17,081 bases of DNA from JACQFK01 sp964619955. Lineage in GTDB: Bacteria > Planctomycetota > MHYJ01 > JACPRB01. The notes below the pieces were generated by a model. That model was given only the letters and a program-made list of their open reading frames with translations. It ran no database searches and was not told where the DNA came from. A program made the translations under genes and the position numbers. The DNA is taken from NCBI GenBank assembly GCA_964619955.1, contig CAZUJF010000059.1, positions 1 to 17,081 of the forward strand, written 5' to 3'. Numbering within the stretch: the stretch's first letter is position 1; the number at the start of each line of letters is the position of its first letter. Below are positions 1-7,413 of the stretch, piece after piece.

Positions 1-52
1 CCTCGTCGCCCCATTGCACGCCGACGACGCAGCTGGTATTCGGTCTGGCCAT
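1..52 (-). CDS. purA: Adenylosuccinate synthetase, N-terminal fragment (cut by window edge)
   Basis: Reading the minus strand from the ATG at 52 gives MARPNTSCVVGVQWGDE before the window ends. The stretch VVGVQWGDE matches the start of PurA, where the conserved motif is VVGxQWGDEGKGK and begins the GTP-binding loop; the remainder lies outside. PurA joins IMP and aspartate using GTP to make adenylosuccinate, the first committed step to AMP. The start codon sits one base after the carA stop (TAG C ATG), and a GGAGG lies 12 bases upstream inside the end of carA, so it is the next gene of the same operon. Only 17 codons are visible, but the motif is very characteristic. Confidence 0.85.
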   Translation of the reverse strand, partial: MARPNTSCVVGVQWGDE

Positions 53-53
53 G

Positions 54-1166
54 CTATTTGCAGGCCTCCATGTTCTTGAGAAACTGTCGGAACAGGTAAC
101 TCGCGTCATGCGGCCCCGGGGCCGCCTCCGGATGGTACTGCACCGAGAAGACCGGCAGCGACTTGTGCCGCAGGCCCTCCACCGCGCCGTCGTTCAGGTT
201 CAGGTGCGTCACCTCGCCCCCCGCGGCCTGCAGCGACTTCTCCTCCACCGCGAAGCCGTGGTTCTGGCTGGTGATCTCCACCTTGCCCGTCAGCACGTTC
301 TTGATCGGATGGTTCGCGCCGTGATGGCCGAACTTCAGCTTGAAGACCTTCGACCCGAGCGCCAGGCCCAGGATCTGGTGCCCCAGGCAGATGCCGAAGA
401 TCGGCATCTCCTGCTTGAGCAGCCCCTTCACCGTCTCGATGGTGTACGTCACCGCCGAGGGGTCGCCCGGCCCGTTGGAAAGCAGCACGCCGTCGTAGCC
501 CTCCAGGTCCTTCGCGGGCGCCGCCGCCGGATGCACCGTCACGTCGCAGCCCAGCCGCACCAGGTCCCGGATGATGTTGAACTTCACGCCGCAGTTCACG
601 AGGCCGACCTTGTACTTCAGCGCGGGATGTTTGAAGTCCCGGTCGTGCGTGAGGAACTCCTTCCAGTGCGCGGCCTTCGTGCTCGTGACGTGTTTCACGA
701 GGTCCAGGCCGCTCATCTTCGGGATCGCCCGCGCCTTCGCCACCAGCTTCGCGTCGTCCGTCTCCGTCGTCGACAGCACGCCGTTGAGCGAGCCGTCCTT
801 CCGGAGCCGCAGCGTCAGCGCCCGCGTGTCGATGTCGTCGATCGCCAGGATCCCCTGCTTCTTGAAGAACGAGGAGATGTCCGAGCTGGACCGGTGGTTG
901 CTCACCGTCTTGGAGAACTCCCGCGCGACGAAGCCCTCGCACCAGGCCTTGCCGGACTCGTAGTCCTCCTCGTTGATCCCGTAGTTCCCGATGTGGGGAT
1001 ACGTCATCGTGACGATCTGCCCCTTGTACGAGGGATCCGTCAGCACCTCCTGGTAGCCGGACATGGCGGTGTTGAACACCACCTCGCCGGACCGTTCGCC
1101 GTCCGCGCCGATCGAACACCCCGTGAAGACCGTGCCGTCCTCGAGCGCCAGTTTCGCAGCCTTCAT
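54..1166 (-). CDS. carA: Carbamoyl-phosphate synthase small (glutaminase) subunit
   Basis: At 370 aa this is the usual CarA length. The N-terminal CPSase small-chain domain (about residues 1-140) has FTGCSIGADGERSGEVVFNT and a conserved segment around SGYQEVLTDPSY. The class I glutamine amidotransferase domain (about 185-368) has NGPGDPSA near 231, the nucleophile elbow GICLGHQ with Cys260, and SVQYHPEA supplying His345 and Glu347, so the Cys-His-Glu triad is intact. It hydrolyses glutamine and passes ammonia to CarB for carbamoyl phosphate, used for arginine and pyrimidines. CarB is not in the window. The ATG start overlaps the stop of the upstream M16 peptidase gene by four bases (ATGA), and purA begins one base after its stop, so it lies in the middle of an operon with both nucleotide-synthesis and unrelated genes. 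Confidence 0.96.
   Translation of the reverse strand: MKAAKLALEDGTVFTGCSIGADGERSGEVVFNTAMSGYQEVLTDPSYKGQIVTMTYPHIGNYGINEEDYESGKAWCEGFVAREFSKTVSNHRSSSDISSFFKKQGILAIDDIDTRALTLRLRKDGSLNGVLSTTETDDAKLVAKARAIPKMSGLDLVKHVTSTKAAHWKEFLTHDRDFKHPALKYKVGLVNCGVKFNIIRDLVRLGCDVTVHPAAAPAKDLEGYDGVLLSNGPGDPSAVTYTIETVKGLLKQEMPIFGICLGHQILGLALGSKVFKLKFGHHGANHPIKNVLTGKVEITSQNHGFAVEEKSLQAAGGEVTHLNLNDGAVEGLRHKSLPVFSVQYHPEAAPGPHDASYLFRQFLKNMEACK
65..69 (-). promoter_or_regulatory. Possible Shine-Dalgarno for purA inside the carA 3' end
   Basis: GGAGG on the minus strand, within the codons for Met-Glu-Ala of the carA C-terminus, 12 bases before the purA ATG at 52. The spacing is somewhat long, but the position supports the chosen purA start and translational coupling with carA. 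Confidence 0.4.
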
Positions 1167-3874
1167 TGGTCCCGAGCCCCCTCCAGCAGTTTCCCGTTCC
1201 TGTCCACGGGCCCCACCACCACCGTGATGAGCGCCCCGAGGTCGATCCGTTGCCGCGCCACGCGCACGACCTCCCCGCGCGTGACGGCCGAGACCTCCCG
1301 GTGAAAGCGCGCCGCGTAGTCCAGGCCCAGCCCGTGGCGCTTCGCCTCGAGCAGCCAGGACGCCACCGAATCCGACGTCTCCCAGGCCGACGCGTAGGAG
1401 GCCAGCAGATAACGGCGCGCGTCGCGGACCTCCTCCTCCGTCGGCCCGTCCGCGAGGAAACGCTTCAGCTCCTCGCGCACGAGGGCGATCGCCCGGTCCT
1501 TGTCCTTCGCCTCCACGCCCAGCACGATCTCGAAGGGGCCGGCCGCCACGCCCGCCCCGCTCGTGATCGAGCCTCCGACGTCGTACGCCAGGCCGTTCTG
1601 CTCCCGCACCCGCTGCGCCAGCCGGTTCGTGAACCCCGCGCTGGAACAGAGAATGGTCTCCATCACCCGCAGCACCGCCCAGTCCGGGGCCTTCCGCTCC
1701 ACCCCGACATGACCCAGATGGATCCGCGCCTGCTGCGACTTGTAGGTGCGATGGATCGTCTTGGATTCCGTCCCGCGCTTCGCCACGGGCGCCACGGGAA
1801 GCCCCGGCGAGGATCCCTCCCCCTCCCAGGCGCCCAGGCGGGCCTCCAGCTCCGCGAAGGCGGCTTCGGGTTCGAGATCCCCCACCACGGCGAGGATCGT
1901 GTTCTCCGGACGGAAGAGGCGCCGGTGATACTCGCGCACCTGTTTGAGCGTCAGCGCCCCCACGCTCTCCGCCGTGCCGGAGGCCGGACGCTGGTAGGGA
2001 TGCCCCTTGAACGCCTCCTCGTAGAAGAGACGCCGCGCCACGCGGCCCGGCTCCTCGTCCTGCGATTCGATGTCGGCGAGCAGGTCCTCCTTCAAGGCCT
2101 CGAAACGCAGACGCGGGAAGGACGGGAAGCGCAGCAGGTCGCGGACCAGGTCGAAGGCCGTGGCCGCATGTTCGGAGAGCACCTTCGCCGCCACGCCGGC
2201 GGCGCCGCAGCTGAACTGGCCGCCGACGAATTCGATCTCCCCCGCGATCTCCTCCGCGCCCCGGCGCCGGCCGCGCTCGTCCTCGACGCCTTCGTCGAGC
2301 AGTTCGCCGGTCAGCTGCGCGACCCCCGCCTGCTCCGCGGGCTCGTAGGCCTGGCCCGCATTCACGAGCGCCTGCACGGACAAGACCGGCACGCCCGGCC
2401 GCCGCAGCGCCAGGAGCCGCAGGCCGTTGGGCAGCGTGCGCTCACGCACGTCCCCCAGCACGGGCGGCGCGTACGTCGCCTGGATGCCGGGGCGCAGGGG
2501 CTTCCAGGGCGGACGCCGCTTCCCCGGAACCGCGCCCCTGCCGGATCGCGCGGGCTTCGCCTTGCCGATCGCCCAGGTCCGCAGCTCCGGCCGGAAGAGG
2601 CGTTTCGCCACCGCCTGGATCTGATCCGCCGTGATCGCCTCGATGCGGTCCATGTACGTCCCGACGTAGTCGGGCCGGCCGAGCGCCTCGAAATAGCCGA
2701 CCTTCGAGGCCAGCTCGTACTGGGATTCCGACTCGAACGCGAAGCGCGCGCGCAGGATGTTCTTCGCGCGGCGGAGCTCCTGCTCCCGGACGGGGTCCTC
2801 CCTCAGGCGGTCCAGCTCCTCGAGCACGATGTTCCGCGCCTGTTCCGCGTCGGCGTCCAGGGCGAGCTCGACCTTGACGTAGAACACGCCCTCGTGTTTC
2901 CGCGAGTAGTTGAAGACCTCGATGCTGTCCTTGCTCGCGAGATCCTCCTCGTCCGCCAGATGGGCGATCAGGCGGGACGTGCGGCCGTCGCCGAGGACCG
3001 TCGAGGCGACGTCGAGGATGAGGTCGTCGTCCGAGCCCGCGGGGCCCGTCCGGAACGCGAGGATGAAGCGGTCGCTGGGCAGCTCGGTCTGCAGCTCCAC
3101 CTTCCGCTCTTTGGACTGCGGCGCCTCGCGCCATTCGGGCGCCGCGGCGGGCGTCCCGGCGGGCAGCCCCGCGAAATAGCGCTCCGCCTTCCGGAAGATC
3201 TCCTCCTTGGGGAGGTTCCCGACGATCACGAGCGAGGCGTTGTTCGGCGAGTAGTGCGCCTTGTAGTACGCCAGCATCCGCTCGCGGGTCAGCTTCTCCA
3301 CGTCCTCCTTCCAGCCGAGGACGGGATGCCGGTAGCCGCTGCGTTCGTAGACGGTCTTCTCGAGGTCGCGCTCCACCGGCCCCCAGGCGCCGTCGAGCCA
3401 GATCGCCATCTCCTGCAGCACGGGGCCTCGCTCGCGCTCGAATTCCGCCGCGTCCAGGGTGCAGTTCCCCATCGTGTCGGCGAGGATGTCGAGGACCTCG
3501 TCGAGATGCGCCGCGTGCACGTGGAACCAGTAGCCCGTCATGTCGTGCGTGGTGTACGCGTTGTTCTCCCCGCCGCACTGCTGGGTGATGCGGTCGATGG
3601 AGCCGGGCGGATACTTCTTCGTCCCCTTGAACACCATGTGCTCGAAGTAGTGCGAGACGCCGGTGAGGCCGGGGGGCTCGTTCACGGAGCCGACGGCGTA
3701 GGAGAGCATCGCGGTGACGGTGGGCAGGCGCGGGTCCTCGAGGGCGACGACGGCGAGGCCGTTCGGGAGGACGCGGCGTTCGAGGCCGGCGACGATGTCG
3801 CGCCGCACGGCCGCGCCCCCCGAGCAGGAGGCGGCGAGCGCGAGCAGGACGAGCGCCAGGATCCTCCTAGGCAT
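1163..3874 (-). CDS. Two-domain M16 zinc peptidase, exported, probably lipoprotein-like
   Basis: A 903-aa protein with an N-terminal export signal (MPRRILALVLLALAASC); Cys17 follows an Ala-Ala-Ser, so lipidation is possible but the lipobox is imperfect. The first M16 unit (about 30-435) has the inverted zinc motif H75-Y-F-E78-H79, and a later ERERGPVLQE (146-155) that supplies the third ligand in this family. A basic, proline-containing linker (about 438-475) leads to a second unit (about 478-895) that lacks HxxEH but keeps the arginine/tyrosine substrate-binding element near 757-764 (VREQNGLAY). This matches the family pattern of one catalytic and one non-catalytic half fused in one chain. 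It probably degrades peptides in the periplasm. It overlaps the upstream pseudouridine synthase gene by 8 bases and carA by 4. The start is supported by a strong ribosome site. Confidence 0.93.
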   Translation of the reverse strand: MPRRILALVLLALAASCSGGAAVRRDIVAGLERRVLPNGLAVVALEDPRLPTVTAMLSYAVGSVNEPPGLTGVSHYFEHMVFKGTKKYPPGSIDRITQQCGGENNAYTTHDMTGYWFHVHAAHLDEVLDILADTMGNCTLDAAEFERERGPVLQEMAIWLDGAWGPVERDLEKTVYERSGYRHPVLGWKEDVEKLTRERMLAYYKAHYSPNNASLVIVGNLPKEEIFRKAERYFAGLPAGTPAAAPEWREAPQSKERKVELQTELPSDRFILAFRTGPAGSDDDLILDVASTVLGDGRTSRLIAHLADEEDLASKDSIEVFNYSRKHEGVFYVKVELALDADAEQARNIVLEELDRLREDPVREQELRRAKNILRARFAFESESQYELASKVGYFEALGRPDYVGTYMDRIEAITADQIQAVAKRLFRPELRTWAIGKAKPARSGRGAVPGKRRPPWKPLRPGIQATYAPPVLGDVRERTLPNGLRLLALRRPGVPVLSVQALVNAGQAYEPAEQAGVAQLTGELLDEGVEDERGRRRGAEEIAGEIEFVGGQFSCGAAGVAAKVLSEHAATAFDLVRDLLRFPSFPRLRFEALKEDLLADIESQDEEPGRVARRLFYEEAFKGHPYQRPASGTAESVGALTLKQVREYHRRLFRPENTILAVVGDLEPEAAFAELEARLGAWEGEGSSPGLPVAPVAKRGTESKTIHRTYKSQQARIHLGHVGVERKAPDWAVLRVMETILCSSAGFTNRLAQRVREQNGLAYDVGGSITSGAGVAAGPFEIVLGVEAKDKDRAIALVREELKRFLADGPTEEEVRDARRYLLASYASAWETSDSVASWLLEAKRHGLGLDYAARFHREVSAVTRGEVVRVARQRIDLGALITVVVGPVDRNGKLLEGARDQ

Positions 3875-4616
3875 CGTCCCGCTCCTCGGCGGATCTCAAC
3901 GCGGCGCTGCGCAGGCCCTCGACCTCGCGGGGGGAGAGGACGCGGAACGCGCCGACCGGCAGCGTCTCGAGCGAGAGCGGCCCGACCTTGATGCGCTTGA
4001 GCTTGCTGACTTTGAGGCCGAAGCGGGCGAAGACGCGGCGCACTTCGCGGTTCATGCCCTCCCGGACCGTGACCTCGATGACGCAGAATTCGCGCTCGCG
4101 CTTCTTGATCAGGACCTTGATTGGGCCGGTCTTGCCCTCGGAGAGCCAGACGCCCTTGCGGAGCTTTTCGAGGACGGCCGGGGTGAGCGAGCCTTTCACG
4201 ATGGCGTGGTACGTGCGGGGGACGCCGTAGCGCGGATGGGTCAGCAGGTTGGCGAGTTCGCCGTCGTTGGTCATGATCAGGAGCCCCTCGGACTCCCAGT
4301 CGAGCCGGCCGACGGGATAGACGCGCTGGTCGATGCCCTCCAGCAGGTCCATGACGGTCTTGCGGTTGCGGTCGTCCTTGGTGGTGGTGATGACGCGCTT
4401 GGGCTTGTTCAGCAGGAGGGTGACGAGGCGCGGCGGACGGATGGTCTGCCCGCCGAAGGCGATCTTCTGCTTCCAGGGATCGACCTTGAAGCCCATCTGG
4501 GTGACGACCTTGCCGTCGACGGTCACCTGGCCGCCGGCGATGAGTTGTTCGCAGGTCCGGCGGGACGCGATGCCCGCGGCGGCGAGGATCTTGTGGAGGC
4601 GTTCTTCAGCGGCCAT
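3867..4616 (-). CDS. RsuA/RluB-family rRNA pseudouridine synthase
   Basis: At 249 aa it shows an N-terminal S4 RNA-binding domain (about 3-50; EERLHKILAAAGIASRR and GGQVTVDGKVV), followed by a pseudouridine synthase domain with the catalytic GRLDWESEGLLIMTNDGE segment, in which Asp106 is the nucleophilic aspartate. The late segment EGMNREVRRVFARFGLKV is typical of the RsuA/RluB/RluE/RluF group. It converts a specific uridine of 23S or 16S rRNA to pseudouridine. The domain layout suits RluB best, but the target site cannot be read from sequence alone, so no symbol is given. Its stop overlaps the M16 peptidase start by 8 bases, which makes it probably the first gene of the rsuA-like/M16/carA/purA operon. 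The upstream 170 bp has a possible terminator of the preceding gene. Confidence 0.93.
   Translation of the reverse strand: MAAEERLHKILAAAGIASRRTCEQLIAGGQVTVDGKVVTQMGFKVDPWKQKIAFGGQTIRPPRLVTLLLNKPKRVITTTKDDRNRKTVMDLLEGIDQRVYPVGRLDWESEGLLIMTNDGELANLLTHPRYGVPRTYHAIVKGSLTPAVLEKLRKGVWLSEGKTGPIKVLIKKREREFCVIEVTVREGMNREVRRVFARFGLKVSKLKRIKVGPLSLETLPVGAFRVLSPREVEGLRSAALRSAEERDDA
3882..3887 (-). promoter_or_regulatory. Shine-Dalgarno for the M16 peptidase gene
   Basis: GAGGAG on the minus strand, 7 bases before the ATG at 3874 and inside the end of the upstream pseudouridine synthase gene. It fixes the start and shows that this organism uses Shine-Dalgarno initiation for at least some operon-internal genes, in contrast to several first genes in the window. 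Confidence 0.7.
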
Positions 4617-4646
4617 GATCAGCTCACGCAGCGGGATCCAGGGTGG

Positions 4647-4676
4647 AAAAAAGCAGGGCGTGAGGAACCCGACTGC
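4647..4676 (-). terminator. Possible Rho-independent terminator downstream of the dehydratase gene
   Basis: On the minus strand an imperfect stem begins GCAG..GGG and ends CCCTGC (4676 to 4653), followed directly by six T residues (4652-4647). The stem has a bulge and is only moderate, but the T-run is unusual in such GC-rich DNA. It would end transcription from the dehydratase gene and separate it from the pseudouridine synthase operon. The rest of the 170 bp gap (4617-4786) has no convincing RNA gene; a TATTCT near 4757 is a weak promoter candidate. Confidence 0.4.
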
Positions 4677-4786
4677 TCGCGCGCCGCAACCCGGGGCATG
4701 GTTTCACCGTCTCGCTGTTAGAGGTCAGAGGGGGTGACGTGTCCCGGGGGAGCAGAATAGCAAATGAGGGCCGGGGAAGCCAGAAA

Positions 4787-5779
4787 CTACGCTTCGAGGT
4801 GGTGGGCGACGATGTCCTTCACGCGGACGACGTCGATGTTGGCGCCGCTGAGGACGACGCAGACGCGTTTGAGGCCCTTGGGGAGCAGGCCGCCCGTGAT
4901 CGCCGCCAGGCCCAGCGCCGCGCTGCCCTCCACGACCATGCGGTGGCGGCGCAGGAGTTCCGCGATCGAGCCCTTGAGCGAAGCCTCCTTCACCACGACG
5001 ACGTCGTCGATGTACTTCTGTCCCAGGCGGAGGGTGTTCTCGGACACCGCCCCGGCGACGGAGTCGGCGATGGTGGAACTCGGCACCACCGGCGTCATGA
5101 CCTGGCCCTCCTTGCGCGAGAGGGCCATGGAGGCCGACGTATCCACGTTGACGGCGATGATCTTCGTCTTCGGCGAGAGCTGGCGGGCGACCACGCCCAG
5201 GCCCACCGCCATGCCGCCGCCGCCGCAGGGCACGACGACGGCGTCGAGCTTCTTGAGGTCCTCGAAGATCTCGAGGCCCATCGTCCCGCCGTTCCCCGCC
5301 TGGGCGTAGGCGTCGTCGTAGGGCGAGACCCAGACATGGCCGGTCTTGTCGGCCAGTTTGCGGGCGTAGGCCTGGGTTTCGTCGAAGCTGGTGCAGGGGG
5401 CCTTCACGACCTGGCCGCCGTAGCGTTTGATCGCGTTCTCCTTGAGGACGGGGATCGTCTTGGGCACGACGACGGTGGCACGGACGCCGTACTGTTGCGC
5501 GGCCCAGGAGACGGCCTTACCGTGGTTGCCGACGCTCGCGCAGATGAGGCCGGCGAAGCGCTGGTCCTTGGTGAGCCAGGGCAGGCGGGCGAGCGGGCCG
5601 CGGACCTTGAACGAGCCGGTGTACTGGAGGTTCTCGCACTTCATCCAGACCTGTCCGCCGAGGGCCTGTCCGAGCCATTCGGAGGGCAGACAGGGGGTGC
5701 GGATGATCATGCCGGAGACGAAGCCGCGGACGTTCTCGATAAGTTTGAAGTCCAGCTCGGGGGCCTCGGGGGCGCTCAT
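4787..5779 (-). CDS. PLP-dependent threonine/serine dehydratase-like enzyme
   Basis: A 330-aa fold-type II PLP enzyme. The ENLQYTGSFKVRG segment carries the Schiff-base lysine (Lys58), SVGNHGKAV is the phosphate/substrate SxGNH-type loop, and PCGGGGMAVGLG is the glycine-rich phosphate-binding loop. This arrangement and length fit catabolic threonine ammonia-lyases and serine dehydratases that lack the C-terminal ACT regulatory domain; a serine racemase-like activity cannot be excluded. It would deaminate threonine to 2-oxobutanoate or serine to pyruvate in the cytoplasm. The open frame extends upstream to 5824, but I choose the ATG at 5779 because the protein then starts normally for the family and because a good promoter (TTGATG, 17 bp, TATCAT) lies immediately before it. 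The upstream small gene ends 66 bases away. Confidence 0.88.
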   Translation of the reverse strand: MSAPEAPELDFKLIENVRGFVSGMIIRTPCLPSEWLGQALGGQVWMKCENLQYTGSFKVRGPLARLPWLTKDQRFAGLICASVGNHGKAVSWAAQQYGVRATVVVPKTIPVLKENAIKRYGGQVVKAPCTSFDETQAYARKLADKTGHVWVSPYDDAYAQAGNGGTMGLEIFEDLKKLDAVVVPCGGGGMAVGLGVVARQLSPKTKIIAVNVDTSASMALSRKEGQVMTPVVPSSTIADSVAGAVSENTLRLGQKYIDDVVVVKEASLKGSIAELLRRHRMVVEGSAALGLAAITGGLLPKGLKRVCVVLSGANIDVVRVKDIVAHHLEA

Positions 5780-5788
5780 ACGGGATGC

Positions 5789-5817
5789 ATGATAGGCTCG
5801 GAGGGCGCGGGCATCAA
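5789..5817 (-). promoter_or_regulatory. Sigma70-type promoter of the dehydratase gene
   Basis: Minus strand: TTGATG at 5817-5812, a 17 bp spacer, then TATCAT at 5794-5789 (5 of 6 matches to TATAAT). The start codon follows after only 9 bases, so transcription should begin within a few bases of the ATG, giving a leaderless or nearly leaderless mRNA. Confidence 0.6.
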
Positions 5818-5845
5818 GAATCAAGCGATCGGAGGCCGGGGAGAC

Positions 5846-6124
5846 TCAACCCGTGCGGACCCAGGGATCCGGGGCGACGGGTTCCGAGGGGAGGAGGCGC
5901 TGGAGGTCGCGGGTATAGCAGAGGCGGATCTGGACGCGGTGGGCCTCGAGTTCGCGGCCGGCGATGCGGCGGTCGCGGAAGCGGAGGATGGATTCGAGCA
6001 GGCGGGTGGCGTAGCTTTCGGTGACGAGCCGGAACTCGGGGGGCGCGGTCTCGCGGTCCTCCTCGAGCTGTTCGAGCAGATTCACGGCGCGCTGGAGGCT
6101 TGCGGTTCCCTCGCTGCGTTCCAT
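5846..6124 (-). CDS. Small uncharacterised protein (92 aa)
   Basis: I do not recognise a family. The 92-aa product is charged (rich in Arg and Glu) and probably mostly helical, with a heptad-like start (LQRAVNLLEQLEED) and no signal peptide, membrane segment, cysteine pair or metal motif. Third codon positions are strongly G/C as in neighbouring genes, and the start fits a divergent promoter region shared with the NPCBM-type gene on the other strand; both favour a real gene. It precedes the dehydratase gene on the same strand by 66 bases but that gene appears to have its own promoter. AGGA lies three bases before the ATG, and TATTCA lies six bases before it, so either an SD or a leaderless start is possible. 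A cytoplasmic regulator or structural protein is possible, but nothing shows it. Confidence 0.6.
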   Translation of the reverse strand: MERSEGTASLQRAVNLLEQLEEDRETAPPEFRLVTESYATRLLESILRFRDRRIAGRELEAHRVQIRLCYTRDLQRLLPSEPVAPDPWVRTG

Positions 6125-6130
6125 ACGTCC

Positions 6131-6159
6131 TGAATAGCGCCGGCCCAGGCGCTTGTTAC
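6131..6159 (-). promoter_or_regulatory. Weak promoter candidate for the 92-aa gene
   Basis: Minus strand: GTAACA at 6159-6154 (4 of 6 to TTGACA), a 17 bp spacer, then TATTCA at 6136-6131 (3 of 6 to TATAAT), six bases before the ATG at 6124. Position is right but the -10 match is poor. Confidence 0.3.
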
Positions 6160-6179
6160 GAAAACCCCTTCCCGGATGC

Positions 6180-6210
6180 TTGCTCCCGGAGCCGGGACGG
6201 CTCGTATAAT
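6180..6210 (+). promoter_or_regulatory. Promoter of the NPCBM-type/VWA operon, perfect TATAAT beside the start codon
   Basis: A perfect TATAAT lies at 6205-6210, with only six bases between it and the ATG at 6217, so the expected transcription start falls on or next to the start codon. The best -35 is TTGCTC at 6180-6185 with a long 19 bp spacer, which is weak. The 92 bp between the two divergent genes holds this element and the candidate for the opposite strand. Confidence 0.55.
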
Positions 6211-6216
6211 GATCGG

Positions 6217-7413
6217 ATGATCCTCCTCGCGCTGGCCCTGCTCGCCCAGGATTCCGTCACGATCGTCAGCGCGAGCAACGCCCCCCTCCAGGTCCGCGAG
6301 CTCAGCCTTGAAATCCAGGGCGGCGCCCTCACCCTCGCGGCCGTTGATGCCGGCGGCAAGAGCCTCACCCTCAAGGGCGAGGACGTCGTCGAGATCGTCT
6401 TCAACGGCGCCCGCCCCGCCCCCGCCTCCAAACCCGCCGCCGAGGACGTCGAAATCCTCCTCACCTGCGGCGATGTCTGGACCGGCCGCCTCGGGCCCCC
6501 CGCCGAGGACGGCCTCCGCCTCCTCTCCCCCGCCCTCGGCGACCCCCTCGTCAAATTCGGCCAGATCCGCGCCGTCCTCTTCAGCGCCAACAAGGCCTAT
6601 CTTCCCGTCCGGCTCCCGGAGAAGGCGGACAGCTCCGACCTCGTCCTCACCCGCTCCGGCGACCGCGCCGAAGGCACCGTCCTCGCCCTCTCCAACGCCG
6701 GCCTCAGCTACAAATCCAAACGCCTCGAAACCGACGTCGCCGTCCCCCTCTCCCAGGCCGCCGGCCTCTGGCTCATCGAGACCGAGCCCGCGCCCAAGGA
6801 GGGCCCGGGACTCCAGATCTCCGCCATCACCCGCGACGGCTCCACCCTCCGCGGCGAGGTCCAGGTCCTCAAGGGCGGCATCCTTGAAATCAAGGACCTC
6901 TACGGGGCCCCCCACAAGATCCCGCTCACCCTCGTCTCCGGACTCTTCGTCAAGAACGGCCGCGTCGTCTACCTCTCCGACCTCACGCCCGCCAAGGTCG
7001 ACGAGGACGCCAACTACATCCGAGGCCCCGTCAAGCTTCCGAGCGACCTCGACTACCCCTGGCAGCGCGACCGCAACGCGCGCGGCGGCAAACTCCTCCT
7101 CGGCGCCTCCGAGCACCGCAAAGGCGTCGGGGTCCGCGCCCACTCCTCGCTCACCTACGCGCTCGACGGCGCCTTCGCCCGCTTCCAGACCACGTTCGGC
7201 CTCGACGCCGCCTCCCTCGGCCTCGGGGCCGTCAAGGCGGAGGTCTGGGTGGACGGCAAACTCGTCAAGGACATGACCGTGAAGGGCAACGAGGCGGCGA
7301 TTCCCGTCGACGTCGACGTCAAGGGCGCCCGCGAACTCCGCCTCCTCGTCACCTGGGCGGGCTTCGGGCAGTCGGACTTCGCCGACTGGGGCTCGGCCCG
7401 CCTCGTCCGCTGA
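6217..7413 (+). CDS. Secreted beta-repeat protein with C-terminal NPCBM-type domain
   Basis: The 398-aa protein starts with a short hydrophobic signal (MILLALALLAQDS), which is why I reject the longer open frame beginning at 6100. Residues 20-250 contain four loosely similar beta-rich units (about 20-62, 78-122, 141-187, 198-246), each with a pattern like GDxxxG, then GLxxxS, then a hydrophobic strand ending in PL or GLxL. Residues about 250-398 resemble an NPCBM (novel putative carbohydrate-binding module) domain: YLSDLTPAKV, a region with GGxLxLGxxxxxKGVGVRAHSxLTY, then a VWVDGKLV strand and a closing LLVTWAGFGQSDFADWGSA. NPCBM modules occur in exported, glycan-related proteins, so a surface or periplasmic location is expected. 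No catalytic residues are seen. Its stop overlaps the VWA gene start (TGATG), indicating coupling. Confidence 0.82.
   Translation: MILLALALLAQDSVTIVSASNAPLQVRELSLEIQGGALTLAAVDAGGKSLTLKGEDVVEIVFNGARPAPASKPAAEDVEILLTCGDVWTGRLGPPAEDGLRLLSPALGDPLVKFGQIRAVLFSANKAYLPVRLPEKADSSDLVLTRSGDRAEGTVLALSNAGLSYKSKRLETDVAVPLSQAAGLWLIETEPAPKEGPGLQISAITRDGSTLRGEVQVLKGGILEIKDLYGAPHKIPLTLVSGLFVKNGRVVYLSDLTPAKVDEDANYIRGPVKLPSDLDYPWQRDRNARGGKLLLGASEHRKGVGVRAHSSLTYALDGAFARFQTTFGLDAASLGLGAVKAEVWVDGKLVKDMTVKGNEAAIPVDVDVKGARELRLLVTWAGFGQSDFADWGSARLVR

Noticed and set aside
51..1304. 417-aa plus-strand frame opposite carA
   Set aside because: Antisense to an intact carA with full catalytic triad; composition is typical of a shadow frame.
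1166..3991. 941-aa open frame on the plus strand opposite the M16 peptidase
   Set aside because: It is Arg/Pro/His-rich with no recognisable domain and lies exactly antisense to a well-supported peptidase; long antisense frames are expected in GC-rich DNA.
4653..4740. Possible small RNA or tRNA in the gap before the pseudouridine synthase gene
   Set aside because: A GGGTTCC stretch recalls a T-arm, but no acceptor stem, anticodon arm or complete cloverleaf can be drawn.
4739..6133. 464-aa plus-strand frame opposite the dehydratase and 92-aa genes
   Set aside because: Asp/Ala/Gly-rich shadow with no motif; both minus-strand genes explain the region better.
6100..6216. 39-codon N-terminal extension of the NPCBM-type protein
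   Set aside because: It would put residues before a clear signal peptide, cross the TATAAT promoter and overlap the divergent 92-aa gene.
6082..7143. 353-aa acidic Gly/Ala/Glu-rich frame on the minus strand
   Set aside because: Antisense to the NPCBM-type gene; its composition is the reverse complement effect of C-rich third positions, not a real low-complexity protein.
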